DNA from: Pseudomonadota bacterium
GTDB lineage: Bacteria > Pseudomonadota > Gammaproteobacteria > Burkholderiales > Burkholderiaceae_E
NCBI GenBank assembly: GCA_029779435.1
Contig: JAKPAM010000207.1
Location: 1 to 64,000, forward strand
Direction of reading: 5' to 3'
DNA: 64,000 nucleotides
The notes below the pieces were generated by a model, which saw only the letters and a list, made by a program, of their open reading frames with translations, was not told the DNA's origin and searched no databases. Position numbers and translations under genes: made by a program. This document shows positions 8,814 through 17,373 of this stretch, in pieces. The first letter of the stretch is position 1; each line of letters begins with the position of its first letter.

Positions 8814-10355
8814 ATGCTCAAGTGGCGCATCAGTGTCATCGCCGAGATGCCTTTCTTCGATCGCGTCAGCAGGCGCATCGTCCGGAGCCAGCGCACGTGT
8901 ATGTCTGATATCGGTGTCGTCGAGCCTTCATCAAAAGGTGCCGTCTTCTTGTCGTCGGAGGACATGGTCTGGCTCGAGCGCATCACCTATGGCCCTACCG
9001 GTGCCACCTTGACGCGCTATCGGGAACTGGGGCGCCAAGCCTTTCTGGCCGAGCAGTTGCAAGGGGCCGATGGCGGGTTACCAGCCTCCGTGCAAACCGC
9101 CATTGGCACCATGGACATCAGCCAACTGGATCTGCCGGCGCTGCAGCAGCAGCGGAACGAGGCATTGGCACAAGCCCGTGCGTTGCCGGACGACATGGCG
9201 CGAGCCCAGGCGCAGCGGGAAATCCGCCAGCGGGGCGCCCGGCTGACCAATCAGGCGCGCCAGCGCAACCTGCTGCGGGCTGTCCATTCGCCAGCGCAGT
9301 TGCGCGAGCAAATGGTGTGGTTCTGGCTGAATCACTTCAGCGTCTACAGCGACAACAGTTGGTTCGTCGCCGACTATGGCGAGCGCGCCATCCGCCCCCA
9401 TGTGCTCGGGCGTTTTCGTGACCTGGTTCTGGCGACCCTTCGGCACCCCGCCATGCTCGCTTACCTCAACAACAACCAGAACCAGAAGGGGCGGATCAAC
9501 GAGAACTACGCCCGCGAACTCATGGAACTGCATACGCTGGGCGTGGATGCCGGCTATACCCAGCAAGACGTGCAAGCGCTGGCGCGCATCCTTACCGGCG
9601 TGGGCATCGACACCGGACGCCCGATGAAGCTGGGGGACAAACTGGCCGCCCAGGTAGTGCAAGACCAGGGCTTTCTGTTCGACCCCCGTCGCCACGACGG
9701 CGGCGACAAGGAGTTTCTGGGCCAGGCCATTGCCGGTGGTGGTTTCGACGAGGTAGAGCGGGCAGTGGACATCATTCTGGCCCATCCAGCTTGTGCCGGA
9801 TTCATCGCGCGCCGGTTGGTGCACTACTTTGCCGGCGAGCACCCATCGGGAGCGTTGGTCGATGCCGTGGCCAAGCGCTGGCGCGACACCCATGGCGATA
9901 TTGCCGCCGCGCTCGACACCTTGTTCAATGCGCCCGATTTCGTGGCCGAGCCGGGCCGGCGCTTCAAGGATCCTTACCGCTTCGTCGTCTCTGCGGTACG
10001 GCTGGCCTATGACGGCCAACCCGTAGCCGACCCGGCCCGCCTGGTGGCTTGGGTGCAGCGCATGGGCTATAGCCAATTCGACCGCATCACCCCCGACGGC
10101 TATCCGTTGGCTGACGCCGCCTGGGTGGGCTCCGGCGCCTTGAGTATCCGCTTCGATGCGGCTCGAAGCCTGGCCATGGCGGCGAACCGAGCCATGACGG
10201 CCACCGGCAGCCCGGTGCTTACCGCCTCTCCCCTGTATGAGCAAACCTTGCTGCCCCGACTGAGCGCACGCACACGGGTCGTGCTGCACCGAACCCGCAG
10301 CGAGAGCGAAGCGGCCGTGTTCGCGCTGGCCTCGCCCGAGTTCAACCGTTTCTAG
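8814..10355 (+). CDS. DUF1800 family protein
   Basis: A 513-aa protein of the DUF1800 family, typically 450-600 residues. Hallmarks are the N-terminal WLERITYGPTGATLTRYRE, the central WFWLNHFSVYSDN, and INENYARELMELHTLGVDAG with GYTQQDVQALARILTG. The function is unknown in general. The gene is nearly always followed by a DUF1501 gene, as here 36 bases downstream, suggesting an exported complex. The start is uncertain: the ATG at 8814 lacks a clear ribosome site, and ATG 8901 (29 codons later) is an alternative. No obvious signal peptide is seen at either start. Confidence 0.85.
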   Translation: MLKWRISVIAEMPFFDRVSRRIVRSQRTCMSDIGVVEPSSKGAVFLSSEDMVWLERITYGPTGATLTRYRELGRQAFLAEQLQGADGGLPASVQTAIGTMDISQLDLPALQQQRNEALAQARALPDDMARAQAQREIRQRGARLTNQARQRNLLRAVHSPAQLREQMVWFWLNHFSVYSDNSWFVADYGERAIRPHVLGRFRDLVLATLRHPAMLAYLNNNQNQKGRINENYARELMELHTLGVDAGYTQQDVQALARILTGVGIDTGRPMKLGDKLAAQVVQDQGFLFDPRRHDGGDKEFLGQAIAGGGFDEVERAVDIILAHPACAGFIARRLVHYFAGEHPSGALVDAVAKRWRDTHGDIAAALDTLFNAPDFVAEPGRRFKDPYRFVVSAVRLAYDGQPVADPARLVAWVQRMGYSQFDRITPDGYPLADAAWVGSGALSIRFDAARSLAMAANRAMTATGSPVLTASPLYEQTLLPRLSARTRVVLHRTRSESEAAVFALASPEFNRF

Positions 10356-10391
10356 AACCGATCGCCGGAACCCAACAGAGGGCATCACGCC

Positions 10392-11597
10392 ATGTCCATG
10401 CCGCACCGCCGCCGTTTCCTGTCTGCCCTGGGTGCCGGCGCGCTCGCCATGAGGGCACCGCGCCTGTATGCCGCGCCCCGCGGCTCTGCCCGCCTGCTGG
10501 TGGTGTTCTTACGTGGTGCCTATGACTGCAACCATGTACTGGTACCCCACAGCAGCGAGTTTTACTACGAAGCACGGCCCAACATCGCGATCGCTGCCCC
10601 CGACCCCAGCAGCCCATCGGCTGCCATCCGGCTCGATGCCGACTGGGCGCTGGCTCCGGCGCTGCGCACGTCGCTGCTGCCCTTGTGGGAGCGCCAGCAA
10701 CTGGCCTTCGTGCCTTTTGCCGGCATCAGCGATGACCTCTCGCGCAGCCACTTCGCCACGCAAGACCACATCGAGGCCGGCTGGCCCGTAGCGTCCCGAC
10801 GACACGACAGCGGATTCCTGGCACGGCTGGCCACTCAGCTCAACGGTGTCGAGCCCATCGCCTTCACACGCGATCAGCCGGCCATCTACCGGGGGGCGCA
10901 AGTGCCCAATCTTTCGCTCAAAGGCAACGACCTGCGCGCCAGCGGCTTCGATGCCCGGCAGTCGGCTCTGCTGGCCGAGCTGTACGTCGGCACTCCGCAG
11001 CAAGCGGCGGTGGAAGAAGGCATCGCCCTGCGCGAGCAGGCGCTGCGCGACACCCGGGGCGAAGAGGATGCTTCCAGCCGGGGCGCGGCCAGCGCCAGCA
11101 CCTTCGAGCAAGAGGCGAGACGCGTGGCCCGCATGATGCGCGAGAACTACCGCCTGGGCTTCGTCGACGTGGGCGGGTGGGACACGCACGTCAATCAGGG
11201 GGACGGAGAGGGTGCCCTGGCCAGGAAACTGTCCAGCCTGGGCCAGGGCCTGGCCGGTTACGCCGACGAACTGGGCAAGGCCGAGTGGCGCAACACCGTG
11301 GTGGTGGTGCTGTCCGAGTTTGGCCGCACCTTTCGCGAAAACGGCAACAAGGGCACCGACCATGGACATGGCACGGTGTACTGGCTACTGGGCGGCGGTG
11401 TGCGGGGCGGCCGGATACTGGGCGAGCAGGTGGTGGTGGAGCAGCGCACGCTGTTCCAGAACCGCGACTATCCGGTGCTGACCGGTTACCAAGACCTATT
11501 GGCCACTCTGTTTCAGCAAGTGTGGGGAATGAGCGGGCGGCAGATCAACAGATCGGTTTTCGCGGCCTCGACGCCGCTACGAATTCAACTGGTCTGA
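10392..11597 (+). CDS. DUF1501 family protein with Tat signal
   Basis: A 401-aa exported protein. The N-terminus PHRRRFLSALGAGALAMRAP carries a twin-arginine motif and a short hydrophobic stretch, so export in folded form is likely. Family signatures include LLVVFLRGAYDCNH, SHFATQDHIEAGWP, GFVDVGGWDTHVNQG, VVVVLSEFGRTFRENGNKGTDHGHG and the C-terminal GYQDLLATLFQQVWG. DUF1501 proteins belong to the alkaline phosphatase/sulfatase-like superfamily. The conserved Asp/His residues (DTH, DHGHG) fit metal binding, but substrates are unknown. It pairs with the upstream DUF1800 gene, probably in one operon. Confidence 0.88.
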   Translation: MSMPHRRRFLSALGAGALAMRAPRLYAAPRGSARLLVVFLRGAYDCNHVLVPHSSEFYYEARPNIAIAAPDPSSPSAAIRLDADWALAPALRTSLLPLWERQQLAFVPFAGISDDLSRSHFATQDHIEAGWPVASRRHDSGFLARLATQLNGVEPIAFTRDQPAIYRGAQVPNLSLKGNDLRASGFDARQSALLAELYVGTPQQAAVEEGIALREQALRDTRGEEDASSRGAASASTFEQEARRVARMMRENYRLGFVDVGGWDTHVNQGDGEGALARKLSSLGQGLAGYADELGKAEWRNTVVVVLSEFGRTFRENGNKGTDHGHGTVYWLLGGGVRGGRILGEQVVVEQRTLFQNRDYPVLTGYQDLLATLFQQVWGMSGRQINRSVFAASTPLRIQLV

Positions 11598-11672
11598 GTC
11601 GCCCGCGGTATTGAGACCAGCTCGACCTTATGCCCGACCTGTGACTGGCTGTAATACAGGGAGTGGAATGCA

Positions 11673-11866
11673 TTGAGCGTCGACAACTTGCGCTGCGGTC
11701 TGGTCCTGGCGCTGTACTGCGATCTGCGCTTCTGCGCCGAAGGAGCCACGACGAGTCCTTGCAGGATGCCGAGCGCCGGATGGTCGTCAGCCTCAAGAGC
11801 AACGACTTCAAGGAAGGGGGCGCGCATTTCGTCCAGAAGCGCGCCCCCCGGTTCACGGGCATCTGA
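11673..11866 (+). pseudogene. Internally deleted enoyl-CoA hydratase remnant
   Basis: Two adjoining pieces in different frames match one crotonase. GLVLALYCDLRFCAEGAT (11697-11750) corresponds to the mid-protein oxyanion/active-site helix region. SLQDAERRMVVSLKSNDFKE plus HFVQKRAPRFTG (to 11866) is the family C-terminus. Roughly 110 residues between them and the whole N-terminal part are missing. It lies between the DUF1501 gene and the P450 gene and fits other beta-oxidation debris near 16.3 kb. Confidence 0.6.
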
Positions 11867-11887
11867 CTCCCGATGTCGTCCGTGGGC

Positions 11888-14800
11888 TTACCCCGTTGCC
11901 CAGACGTCCACCAGATAGCGTCCGCCCGACACCAGCGAATCGACGTGCGCGCGAGCCTCTTCGTCGTTCATGCCGCCGCACATGCGCGTGACGTCGGCGA
12001 GAGCGGACCGCACATCGGGCTCCATGTGGCTGGCGTCGCCGCACACGTAGACCATGGCCCCTCGTGCGAGCAGCGACCACACGCGCTCGCACTGCTCGCG
12101 CAACAGATCCTGGACGTAGATCTTGCGAGCCTTCAGGCGTGAGAACGCGACGTGCAGTTCGGTGATGCCGTCGCGGGCGAATGCCTGGAGTTCGCTGCGG
12201 TACAGATAGTCCTGCTCGGGATGCCGGCAGCCGAAGAACAGCATCGCTTCGCCGATCGCCTGGCCTCCCGCGCGTTGTGCCGCGCGCTCCTGCAGGAACC
12301 CGCGGAACGGCGCCAGGCCGGTCCCCGGGCCGATCATGATGATCGGCGTGCGCGGATCGGCCGGCAGCCGGAACGCCGTCTGCGGGTCGCGCACGAATGC
12401 GTGGACGACATCGCCGTCATCGTTCCGGCGGGCCAGATGGTTCGAGCAGACGCCCTCATAGCGCCCCTGTCCGCTGCGGGCGGGGCCGGCGACGACGGAG
12501 ACGGTCAGGCTGCAGCGGTGCGGCGCGTGCAGCGGCGACGATGCGATCGAATAGAAGCGCGGCGACAGCGGCGGCAGCATCTCCAGGTACGCGTCCAGCG
12601 GCAGTTGGATCGCCGCGAACGTGTCGAGCAGATCCAGCACGCTGCGGCGCCTGGACAGCACTTCGGCACGATAAGGGCCGTTCTCGCCGGTCTGTCCGTC
12701 GGCGGCGAGTGCTTCGAGGCGTGGCCGGGTGAACGGGCACTCGCAGTACGCGGCCAGCGTGCGGATTTGCGCGCGCGTGGCGACGTTCTGCAACTCGACA
12801 TAGTCGGCCAGCAGTTCGCCCAGCGTGATCCGCTCGTTGACCGGCAGGAATGTCTCGCGATGGGTGCGCGCGGTGATGCGGATCACTGTCTCCGGCGCGA
12901 GGCCGAAGCGGGCCGCGGCACGTTGCACGAGCGTCTCGTCGTTGCGCGGCAGTACGCCCAGATGGTCGCCGGTCCGGTAGCTCACGTCCGCCGGCAGCTC
13001 GATCTCGATATGCCGCGTCGATCCGATCTCCTGGACCGGGCCGGTGCGCAGCTCGTGATTGACGGCGACGCGCATGGGCCGTGCGTCGAACGTGCCGGTG
13101 AACGCGCGGGCGCGTTTGGTCTCCAACACTTCGATACCGTACAGCGCACCGGCCACCGGCTTGCCGAACTCGATTCCCAGGTCGTTGCCGATCCGCCCCC
13201 ACGTCGGCTGAACCCACGCATCGAGGCAGCCGTCGAAATCATCCTTGGCATCGCCTTCGCCGCGCGGATGCACGCGCTGCGCCCCCAGCCGTGCCAGGCC
13301 GGCATCGATCCGTTGCGGTATCGCCTGGAACGTGGACGCCCAATCGCTATTGCCGCAGCCGAACACGCTGTAGCGCAGGCCCGCCAGCGGCGTACCGCTC
13401 GCGCCGTCCAGCCATCGGATGAACGCGCGCGCGTTGTCCGGCGGTGTCCCGTTGTACGTCGCGCACACGATCAGCAGGTAGCCGCTGGTGGGCAGCTGCC
13501 CCGAATACGCGTCCAGCTCGTCGATGCTGGTGTCGAAGCCATGGCCGCGCGCGTCGACGGCCAGCTTGTGCGCGACTTCTTCCGCGGTCCCGAAGTTCGA
13601 GCCGTACAGCACCAGCATCGGCGTGCCGTGCCTGGGCGCCGTAGCGGGGGCGTCAGTCGGCGCGGCGCGGGGCGGCTCGTCCGGGGGCGCGGAGGCGGCC
13701 ATGAGCGGGGCGGACGGTGAGGGAGCGTGGGCCAGCGGCCCCTTGCGCGGCGCGGGCGTGAACCGTGCCGGCATGTGCTTGAAGCCGTTGATGAAGCTCG
13801 AACGCGCGCGGATGGCCGGGCCGCTGACCTCGATGTCCGGCAGGCGGGTCAGCAGTTCGGTGAAGAACACGCGTGCTTCGAGCCGGGCGAGGTTGGCGCC
13901 GATGCAGAAGTGCGTGCCGTTGCCGAACGCCAGGTGCGGGTTGGGCTGGCGGGTGATGTCGAATTCGTCGGGACGATCGAACACGGTCTCGTCGCGATTG
14001 GCCGCCGCGAAGCAGATCAGGACCTTGTCGCCGGCGCGGATCCGGCGGCCGTTCAACTCCGTATCGACCGAGGCCGTGCGTCGGAACTGGATCACCGGCG
14101 GCGCGAAGCGCAGCATCTCCTCGATCGCCGACGGCAGCAACGACAGATCCGCCATCAGCTTGCGGCGCTGCTCGGGGTAAGTGCTGAGCAACATCAGACC
14201 ATGCGCGATCAGGTTGCGCGTCGTTTCGTTGCCGGCGACCATCAGCAACTGGAAGAAGCGATCGAGCTGCGCCTTGCTCAACTGCTCGCCTTCGAACTCG
14301 GCATTGACGACCAGGCTCCACACGTCGCCGGTCGGCTGCGCGCGCTTTTCCAGCGTGCGTGCCGATGCGTAGGCGAACATCTCGAGCACGAGCTCTCGAA
14401 AGGTCTTCCGATCGAAGCCCGAATCCGGGTCCTCGAACGCGATCAGCGCATTGGTCCACTCGAACAGCTTGTGCCGATCCTGCGCGGGCACGCCCAGGAT
14501 GTCGGCCAGCACGAGCAGCGGCATCTCGGCGGCGGCTTCGGTCAGGAAGTCGATCTCGCCCTTCTCGCAGATCGCGTCGACGACCTCGCGCGCGTGCGCC
14601 TCGATCGATGCCTGCAACTGATTGATCACCTGCGGCGTGAACGCGCGATTGACGATCTTGCGCATCTTCGAGTGCCGCGGCGGATCCATGTTCTGCATCA
14701 TCAACCGAAGCTGCTCCAGGTCCTTCGGCCGCTGCTCGCGCACCGTGGTGCCCCCCAGCCACGACGAGAACCATTGCGGGTTCTGCGCGACGTGAGTGAC

Positions 14801-14962
14801 GTCGGCATGCCGGCCCACGGCCCAGTAGCCGGGTCCACCGCCGAAATGCTCGGAAGCGGGTTCGGGGATCCAGACCGGCGATGCGCGCCGCATCTCGGCG
14901 AGCATATCGAACGGGACGCCGTGATCGAACGGTTCGATCGCGGCGATGTCGGGCAGGTTCAT
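11888..14962 (-). CDS. Self-sufficient cytochrome P450 fused to a diflavin reductase
   Basis: A 1024-aa fusion. Residues 1-402 are a P450: I-helix oxygen-activating AGNETT (243-248), ExxR at 282-285 and the haem loop FGNGTHFCIG with Cys353. A Pro/Ala-rich linker (about 403-446) leads to a flavodoxin domain (LYGSNFGTAEEVA), an FAD domain (RFYSIASSP) and an NADPH domain (GPGTGLAPFRGF, VYVCGDA) ending in DVWATG. Electrons would flow NADPH-FAD-FMN-haem for substrate hydroxylation. The haem domain looks like the bacterial class I CYP125/142/124-like group rather than the CYP102 domain normally joined to such a reductase. The ATG at 14962 has GGAG seven bases upstream. It is divergent from the PPOX gene. 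A terpenoid or steroid substrate is an inference. Confidence 0.88.
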   Translation of the reverse strand: MNLPDIAAIEPFDHGVPFDMLAEMRRASPVWIPEPASEHFGGGPGYWAVGRHADVTHVAQNPQWFSSWLGGTTVREQRPKDLEQLRLMMQNMDPPRHSKMRKIVNRAFTPQVINQLQASIEAHAREVVDAICEKGEIDFLTEAAAEMPLLVLADILGVPAQDRHKLFEWTNALIAFEDPDSGFDRKTFRELVLEMFAYASARTLEKRAQPTGDVWSLVVNAEFEGEQLSKAQLDRFFQLLMVAGNETTRNLIAHGLMLLSTYPEQRRKLMADLSLLPSAIEEMLRFAPPVIQFRRTASVDTELNGRRIRAGDKVLICFAAANRDETVFDRPDEFDITRQPNPHLAFGNGTHFCIGANLARLEARVFFTELLTRLPDIEVSGPAIRARSSFINGFKHMPARFTPAPRKGPLAHAPSPSAPLMAASAPPDEPPRAAPTDAPATAPRHGTPMLVLYGSNFGTAEEVAHKLAVDARGHGFDTSIDELDAYSGQLPTSGYLLIVCATYNGTPPDNARAFIRWLDGASGTPLAGLRYSVFGCGNSDWASTFQAIPQRIDAGLARLGAQRVHPRGEGDAKDDFDGCLDAWVQPTWGRIGNDLGIEFGKPVAGALYGIEVLETKRARAFTGTFDARPMRVAVNHELRTGPVQEIGSTRHIEIELPADVSYRTGDHLGVLPRNDETLVQRAAARFGLAPETVIRITARTHRETFLPVNERITLGELLADYVELQNVATRAQIRTLAAYCECPFTRPRLEALAADGQTGENGPYRAEVLSRRRSVLDLLDTFAAIQLPLDAYLEMLPPLSPRFYSIASSPLHAPHRCSLTVSVVAGPARSGQGRYEGVCSNHLARRNDDGDVVHAFVRDPQTAFRLPADPRTPIIMIGPGTGLAPFRGFLQERAAQRAGGQAIGEAMLFFGCRHPEQDYLYRSELQAFARDGITELHVAFSRLKARKIYVQDLLREQCERVWSLLARGAMVYVCGDASHMEPDVRSALADVTRMCGGMNDEEARAHVDSLVSGGRYLVDVWATG

Positions 14963-15138
14963 GCGATGTCTCCTTGCTTCGCGCCGATACCCGATCCGGG
15001 CGAATCGCCGGGTGGCGTCGGGCTGTGGATTCTCGCGCGCGGCGTGCCGGACTGGCAATGCGCACTGGCCCCAGGGGGGGGCCATCGGACATCCGGACGG
15101 ACATGCCGCCGATCATCGGCGCGGGCCTGGCGGCGTCC

Positions 15139-15168
15139 TTGTCATCGGTGCGCGGACTGGCGTATCGT
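15139..15168 (+). promoter_or_regulatory. Probable sigma-70 promoter of the PPOX gene
   Basis: TTGTCA (15139-15144) and TATCGT (15163-15168) are separated by 18 bases. The same two hexamers with the same spacing recur at 16765-16794 ahead of the truncated second copy of the gene, which supports a functional element. Confidence 0.5.
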
Positions 15169-15244
15169 GGGCCGGAAAGCCGAGGGTGGCCCGATCGGCG
15201 ACGATTCGGGGCGCGACGGCTGCGACGACGAACCGGAACGAACG

Positions 15245-15649
15245 ATAAGCATCCCCGTGGAACTGGCGGGCCTGGCGGACGCGATGGCGCGCTACCGCTT
15301 CGCCTATCTGATGACGACGAACGGCAAGGGCGCGCCGCACGCGGTCGCGGTATCGGTGACGTTGCAGCAAGGACAACTGGTCATCGACGGCATCGGTCGC
15401 CGTACGCGCGAGAACGCTATCGAGCGGCCCATCGTCGGCCTGGTCTGGCCGCCCGAGTCCTCGACCGACTATTCGCTGATCGTCGATGGACAGGCCAGCG
15501 TCGCCGGAGACCAGGTCCGGATCGCGCCGACGCGCGCGGTGCTGCACCGGCCCGCGCCGGCCCTCATGGCGGCAGCCGCCGACACACCTGGCGCTTGCGG
15601 GGCCGACTGCGTCGAGATCCTCAAGGCTTCGACAGCGGGCACTCGCTGA
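15245..15649 (+). CDS. PPOX-fold (pyridoxamine 5'-phosphate oxidase-like) protein lacking an ATG
   Basis: A roughly 131- to 135-aa flavin- or F420-binding split-barrel protein (ARYRFAYLMTTNGKGAPHAV, later RRTRENAIERPIVGLVWPP). Members reduce or bind flavins and act on diverse small substrates. The position equivalent to the ATG of the truncated paralogue at 16841 is ATA here (15245-15247), with the GGAACGAACG leader kept. Translation would need the rare ATA or a GTG at 15257, which is poorly placed for the ribosome site. The coordinates given start at the ATA. The rest of the frame is intact to the TGA, and the gene is followed 77 bases on by a PaaI thioesterase. It could still be translated weakly, or be an early pseudogene. 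Confidence 0.6.
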   Translation: MSIPVELAGLADAMARYRFAYLMTTNGKGAPHAVAVSVTLQQGQLVIDGIGRRTRENAIERPIVGLVWPPESSTDYSLIVDGQASVAGDQVRIAPTRAVLHRPAPALMAAAADTPGACGADCVEILKASTAGTR

Positions 15650-15726
15650 GCGAGGGCGGAACAAAGCGAGGGCGGGGCAGAGGTCTCTTCGGCCGACCCC
15701 CGCTTCATCCACGACGGAGAGCACCG

Positions 15727-16140
15727 ATGAGCCTGGCCGACGACTTCAACGCGCGCGCCGCCGCCAACCTGCCCGGTCATCTGGGCCTCGTCATCACGGA
15801 CGTCGGACGGGGTGAAGTGCGCGCGACGATGCCGGTGCGCACGGCGTTGATGGCGCCCAATGGTTTCCTGCACGCGGGCAGCCTCGTCACGCTGGCCGAT
15901 ACCTCGGCCGGCTGCGGCTGCCTGGCCACGCTGCCCGAGGGCGCGACCGGCTTCACGACGATCGAGCTCAAGTCCAATCATCTGGGCACGGCGCGCGACG
16001 GCACGGTCGATTGCGTGGCAACGGCCGCGCATCTGGGCAGGACGACACAGGTCTGGGATGCAGTGGTCACGCATCGCGAAACGGGGAAGACGCTGGTGTT
16101 GTTTCGGTGCACGCAGATGATTTTGTATCCGGGCACATGA
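15727..16140 (+). CDS. PaaI-type hotdog thioesterase
   Basis: A 137-aa single hotdog domain. NGFLHAGSLVTLADTSAGCGC carries the Asn-Gly-x-x-His-Gly/Ala catalytic region typical of PaaI/YbgC-like acyl-CoA thioesterases, and TIELKSNHLGTA is the second strand motif. It would hydrolyse an acyl- or aryl-CoA in the cytoplasm. The ATG at 15727 has ACGGAG eight bases upstream. It probably shares a transcript with the PPOX gene. Its place beside the P450 and thiolase/hydratase debris suggests a former CoA-dependent degradation cluster. Confidence 0.85.
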   Translation: MSLADDFNARAAANLPGHLGLVITDVGRGEVRATMPVRTALMAPNGFLHAGSLVTLADTSAGCGCLATLPEGATGFTTIELKSNHLGTARDGTVDCVATAAHLGRTTQVWDAVVTHRETGKTLVLFRCTQMILYPGT

Positions 16141-16173
16141 ACCGCCGGCGTGGCCGAAGAGAAGGCCAGAAGC

Positions 16174-16300
16174 CTACTTGTTCCGGGTCGCCTTCCTCGC
16201 CGATCCGCCGGCGGCCTTGCCCGTCGTCGCGGTCTTGTTCTCGGCCCCGGCTGCTGCCTTGCCCGCCTCGCGGATCAGCGCGGTGCGCTTGAGTTGGAGT
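16174..16300 (-). pseudogene. Possible C-terminal gene fragment (Lys/Ala-rich tail)
   Basis: A leftward frame ends [15 protein letters not shown], then [14 protein letters not shown] and KATRNK before a TAG at 16174-16176. Such basic Ala-rich tails end many beta-proteobacterial proteins. The frame has no start and abuts an oppositely oriented thiolase fragment, so it would be a remnant. The parent gene is not recognisable. Confidence 0.3.
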
Positions 16301-16302
16301 TG

Positions 16303-16515
16303 GCGGTGGTGGCCAACCTGTCGGGCGGGCTCGAATCGAAGGGCCATCCGATCGGCGCCACGGGGCTCGGTCAAATCTACGAATTGGTCGGCCAGTTGCG
16401 GCACGAGAACGGCCCGCGCCAAGTCGAAGGTGCCCGCATCGCGCTGGCCGAGAACGGCGGCGGCCTGCAGGGCATCGAGGAAGCGATCGCCTGCGTGACG
16501 ATCCTGGGCCGGTGA
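16303..16515 (+). pseudogene. Thiolase C-terminal fragment (SCP2-thiolase type)
   Basis: About 70 codons match the end of an acetyl-CoA acetyltransferase-like thiolase. They contain [20 protein letters not shown] with the active-site histidine of the GHPxGATG motif, then [12 protein letters not shown] and a terminal IACVTILGR. Some 310 upstream residues, including the catalytic cysteine region, are absent. The spacing of residues is that of the sterol-carrier-type thiolases. The fragment ends cleanly at a TGA but has no start. Confidence 0.75.
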
Positions 16516-16553
16516 CGGCGCGGCCGCAACCCGATGGCGGCGCGACGGTGCGC

Positions 16554-16676
16554 GCCGCCCAGGTCCTGACGCGCACGACCGACGTCGTCGACGAGACTCA
16601 AGTCGAAGCCGCGGTGCGGGAGGCGGTCGCCTGGTTTGGGCGCATCGACATCGTCGTCAATTGCGCGGGCGTTGCC
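16554..16676 (+). pseudogene. Short-chain dehydrogenase/reductase fragment
   Basis: A stretch of about 41 codons reads DVVDETQVEAAVREAVAWFG then RIDIVVNCAGV. This is the alpha-D helix and NNAG-equivalent strand of an SDR (with NCAG here). Both the TGxxxGxG nucleotide-binding start and the YxxxK active site are missing. It sits between the thiolase fragment and the truncated PPOX copy. Confidence 0.6.
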
Positions 16677-16764
16677 GACCGACGATCAGCCTGGATGCAG
16701 GGGTGCGGACGTCGAATTGAATCTGGTCTTCAAGCCGATGGCTTGCCAGGCGTCGGACATCGGC

Positions 16765-16794
16765 TTGTCATCAGGGCGCTGCGTGGCGTATCGT
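16765..16794 (+). promoter_or_regulatory. Duplicated copy of the PPOX promoter
   Basis: TTGTCA and TATCGT with an 18-base spacer, matching the element at 15139-15168 in hexamers and spacing. It lies ahead of the truncated PPOX paralogue. Confidence 0.45.
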
Positions 16795-16840
16795 GGTTCG
16801 CACATCTTATGATGACCGCGACGACGAACCGGAACGAACG

Positions 16841-16951
16841 ATGAGCATCCCCGTGGAACTGACGGGCCTGATGGACGCGAAGGCGCGCTACCGCGTCGCC
16901 TATCTAATGACAGCGAACGGCAAGGGCGTGCCGCACGCGGTCGCGGTAATC
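16841..16951 (+). pseudogene. Truncated second copy of the PPOX-fold gene
   Basis: It begins with an ATG six bases after GGAACGAACG and reads SIPVELTGLMDAKARYRVAY then LMTANGKGVPHAVAV. Over about 120 bases it is roughly 90% identical to the start of the gene at 15245. After 16951 the sequence diverges and the frame runs on into unrelated residues. Only the first 37 codons survive, so it is not expected to fold. Confidence 0.75.
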
Positions 16952-17036
16952 TCTTCGACCGAGATCTGCTCATCGGTTCCATCGCGACGAGAAACCGGTC
17001 AACGAACGGAATTGGCTTTGATTCTCACAGAAAAAA

Positions 17037-17273
17037 ATGGCTTTCTCATCACAAGACCGCGAAGCCTTGCTAGCCGTCAAGGGCGTCGGCCCGACTGTCA
17101 TCCAGCGTCTCGAGCAGATCGGATTCAATTCGCTACAGGAGCTTGCCGGGGCGGACGCCCTCGAGATCGTCACGAGTGCTGCCGGCTTGGTCGGTTCTAC
17201 CTGCTGGAAGAACAGCCCGCAAGCAAGGTCAGCGATTCAGGCCGCGATCGATCTGGCACAATCCAGGCAATAA
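17037..17273 (+). CDS. Small helix-hairpin-helix protein
   Basis: A 78-aa protein. ALLAVKGVGPTVIQRLEQIG is a helix-hairpin-helix motif (GVGP hairpin) as used for non-sequence-specific DNA contact. FNSLQELAGADALEIV and a C-terminal helix follow. Short proteins of this type are widespread and uncharacterised. The ribosome site is weak (an A-rich stretch directly before the ATG). It is 100 bases ahead of a GFA gene on the same strand. Confidence 0.65.
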   Translation: MAFSSQDREALLAVKGVGPTVIQRLEQIGFNSLQELAGADALEIVTSAAGLVGSTCWKNSPQARSAIQAAIDLAQSRQ

Positions 17274-17373
17274 GGCCGGGGCGTTGTTGCCAGCTTTGCC
17301 CTGGCATTGGCGTCTATGGGGACGGTAAAGATGTACGACGCTTAATTCAATGCTTACCCCGCGAGGAGTCGCC

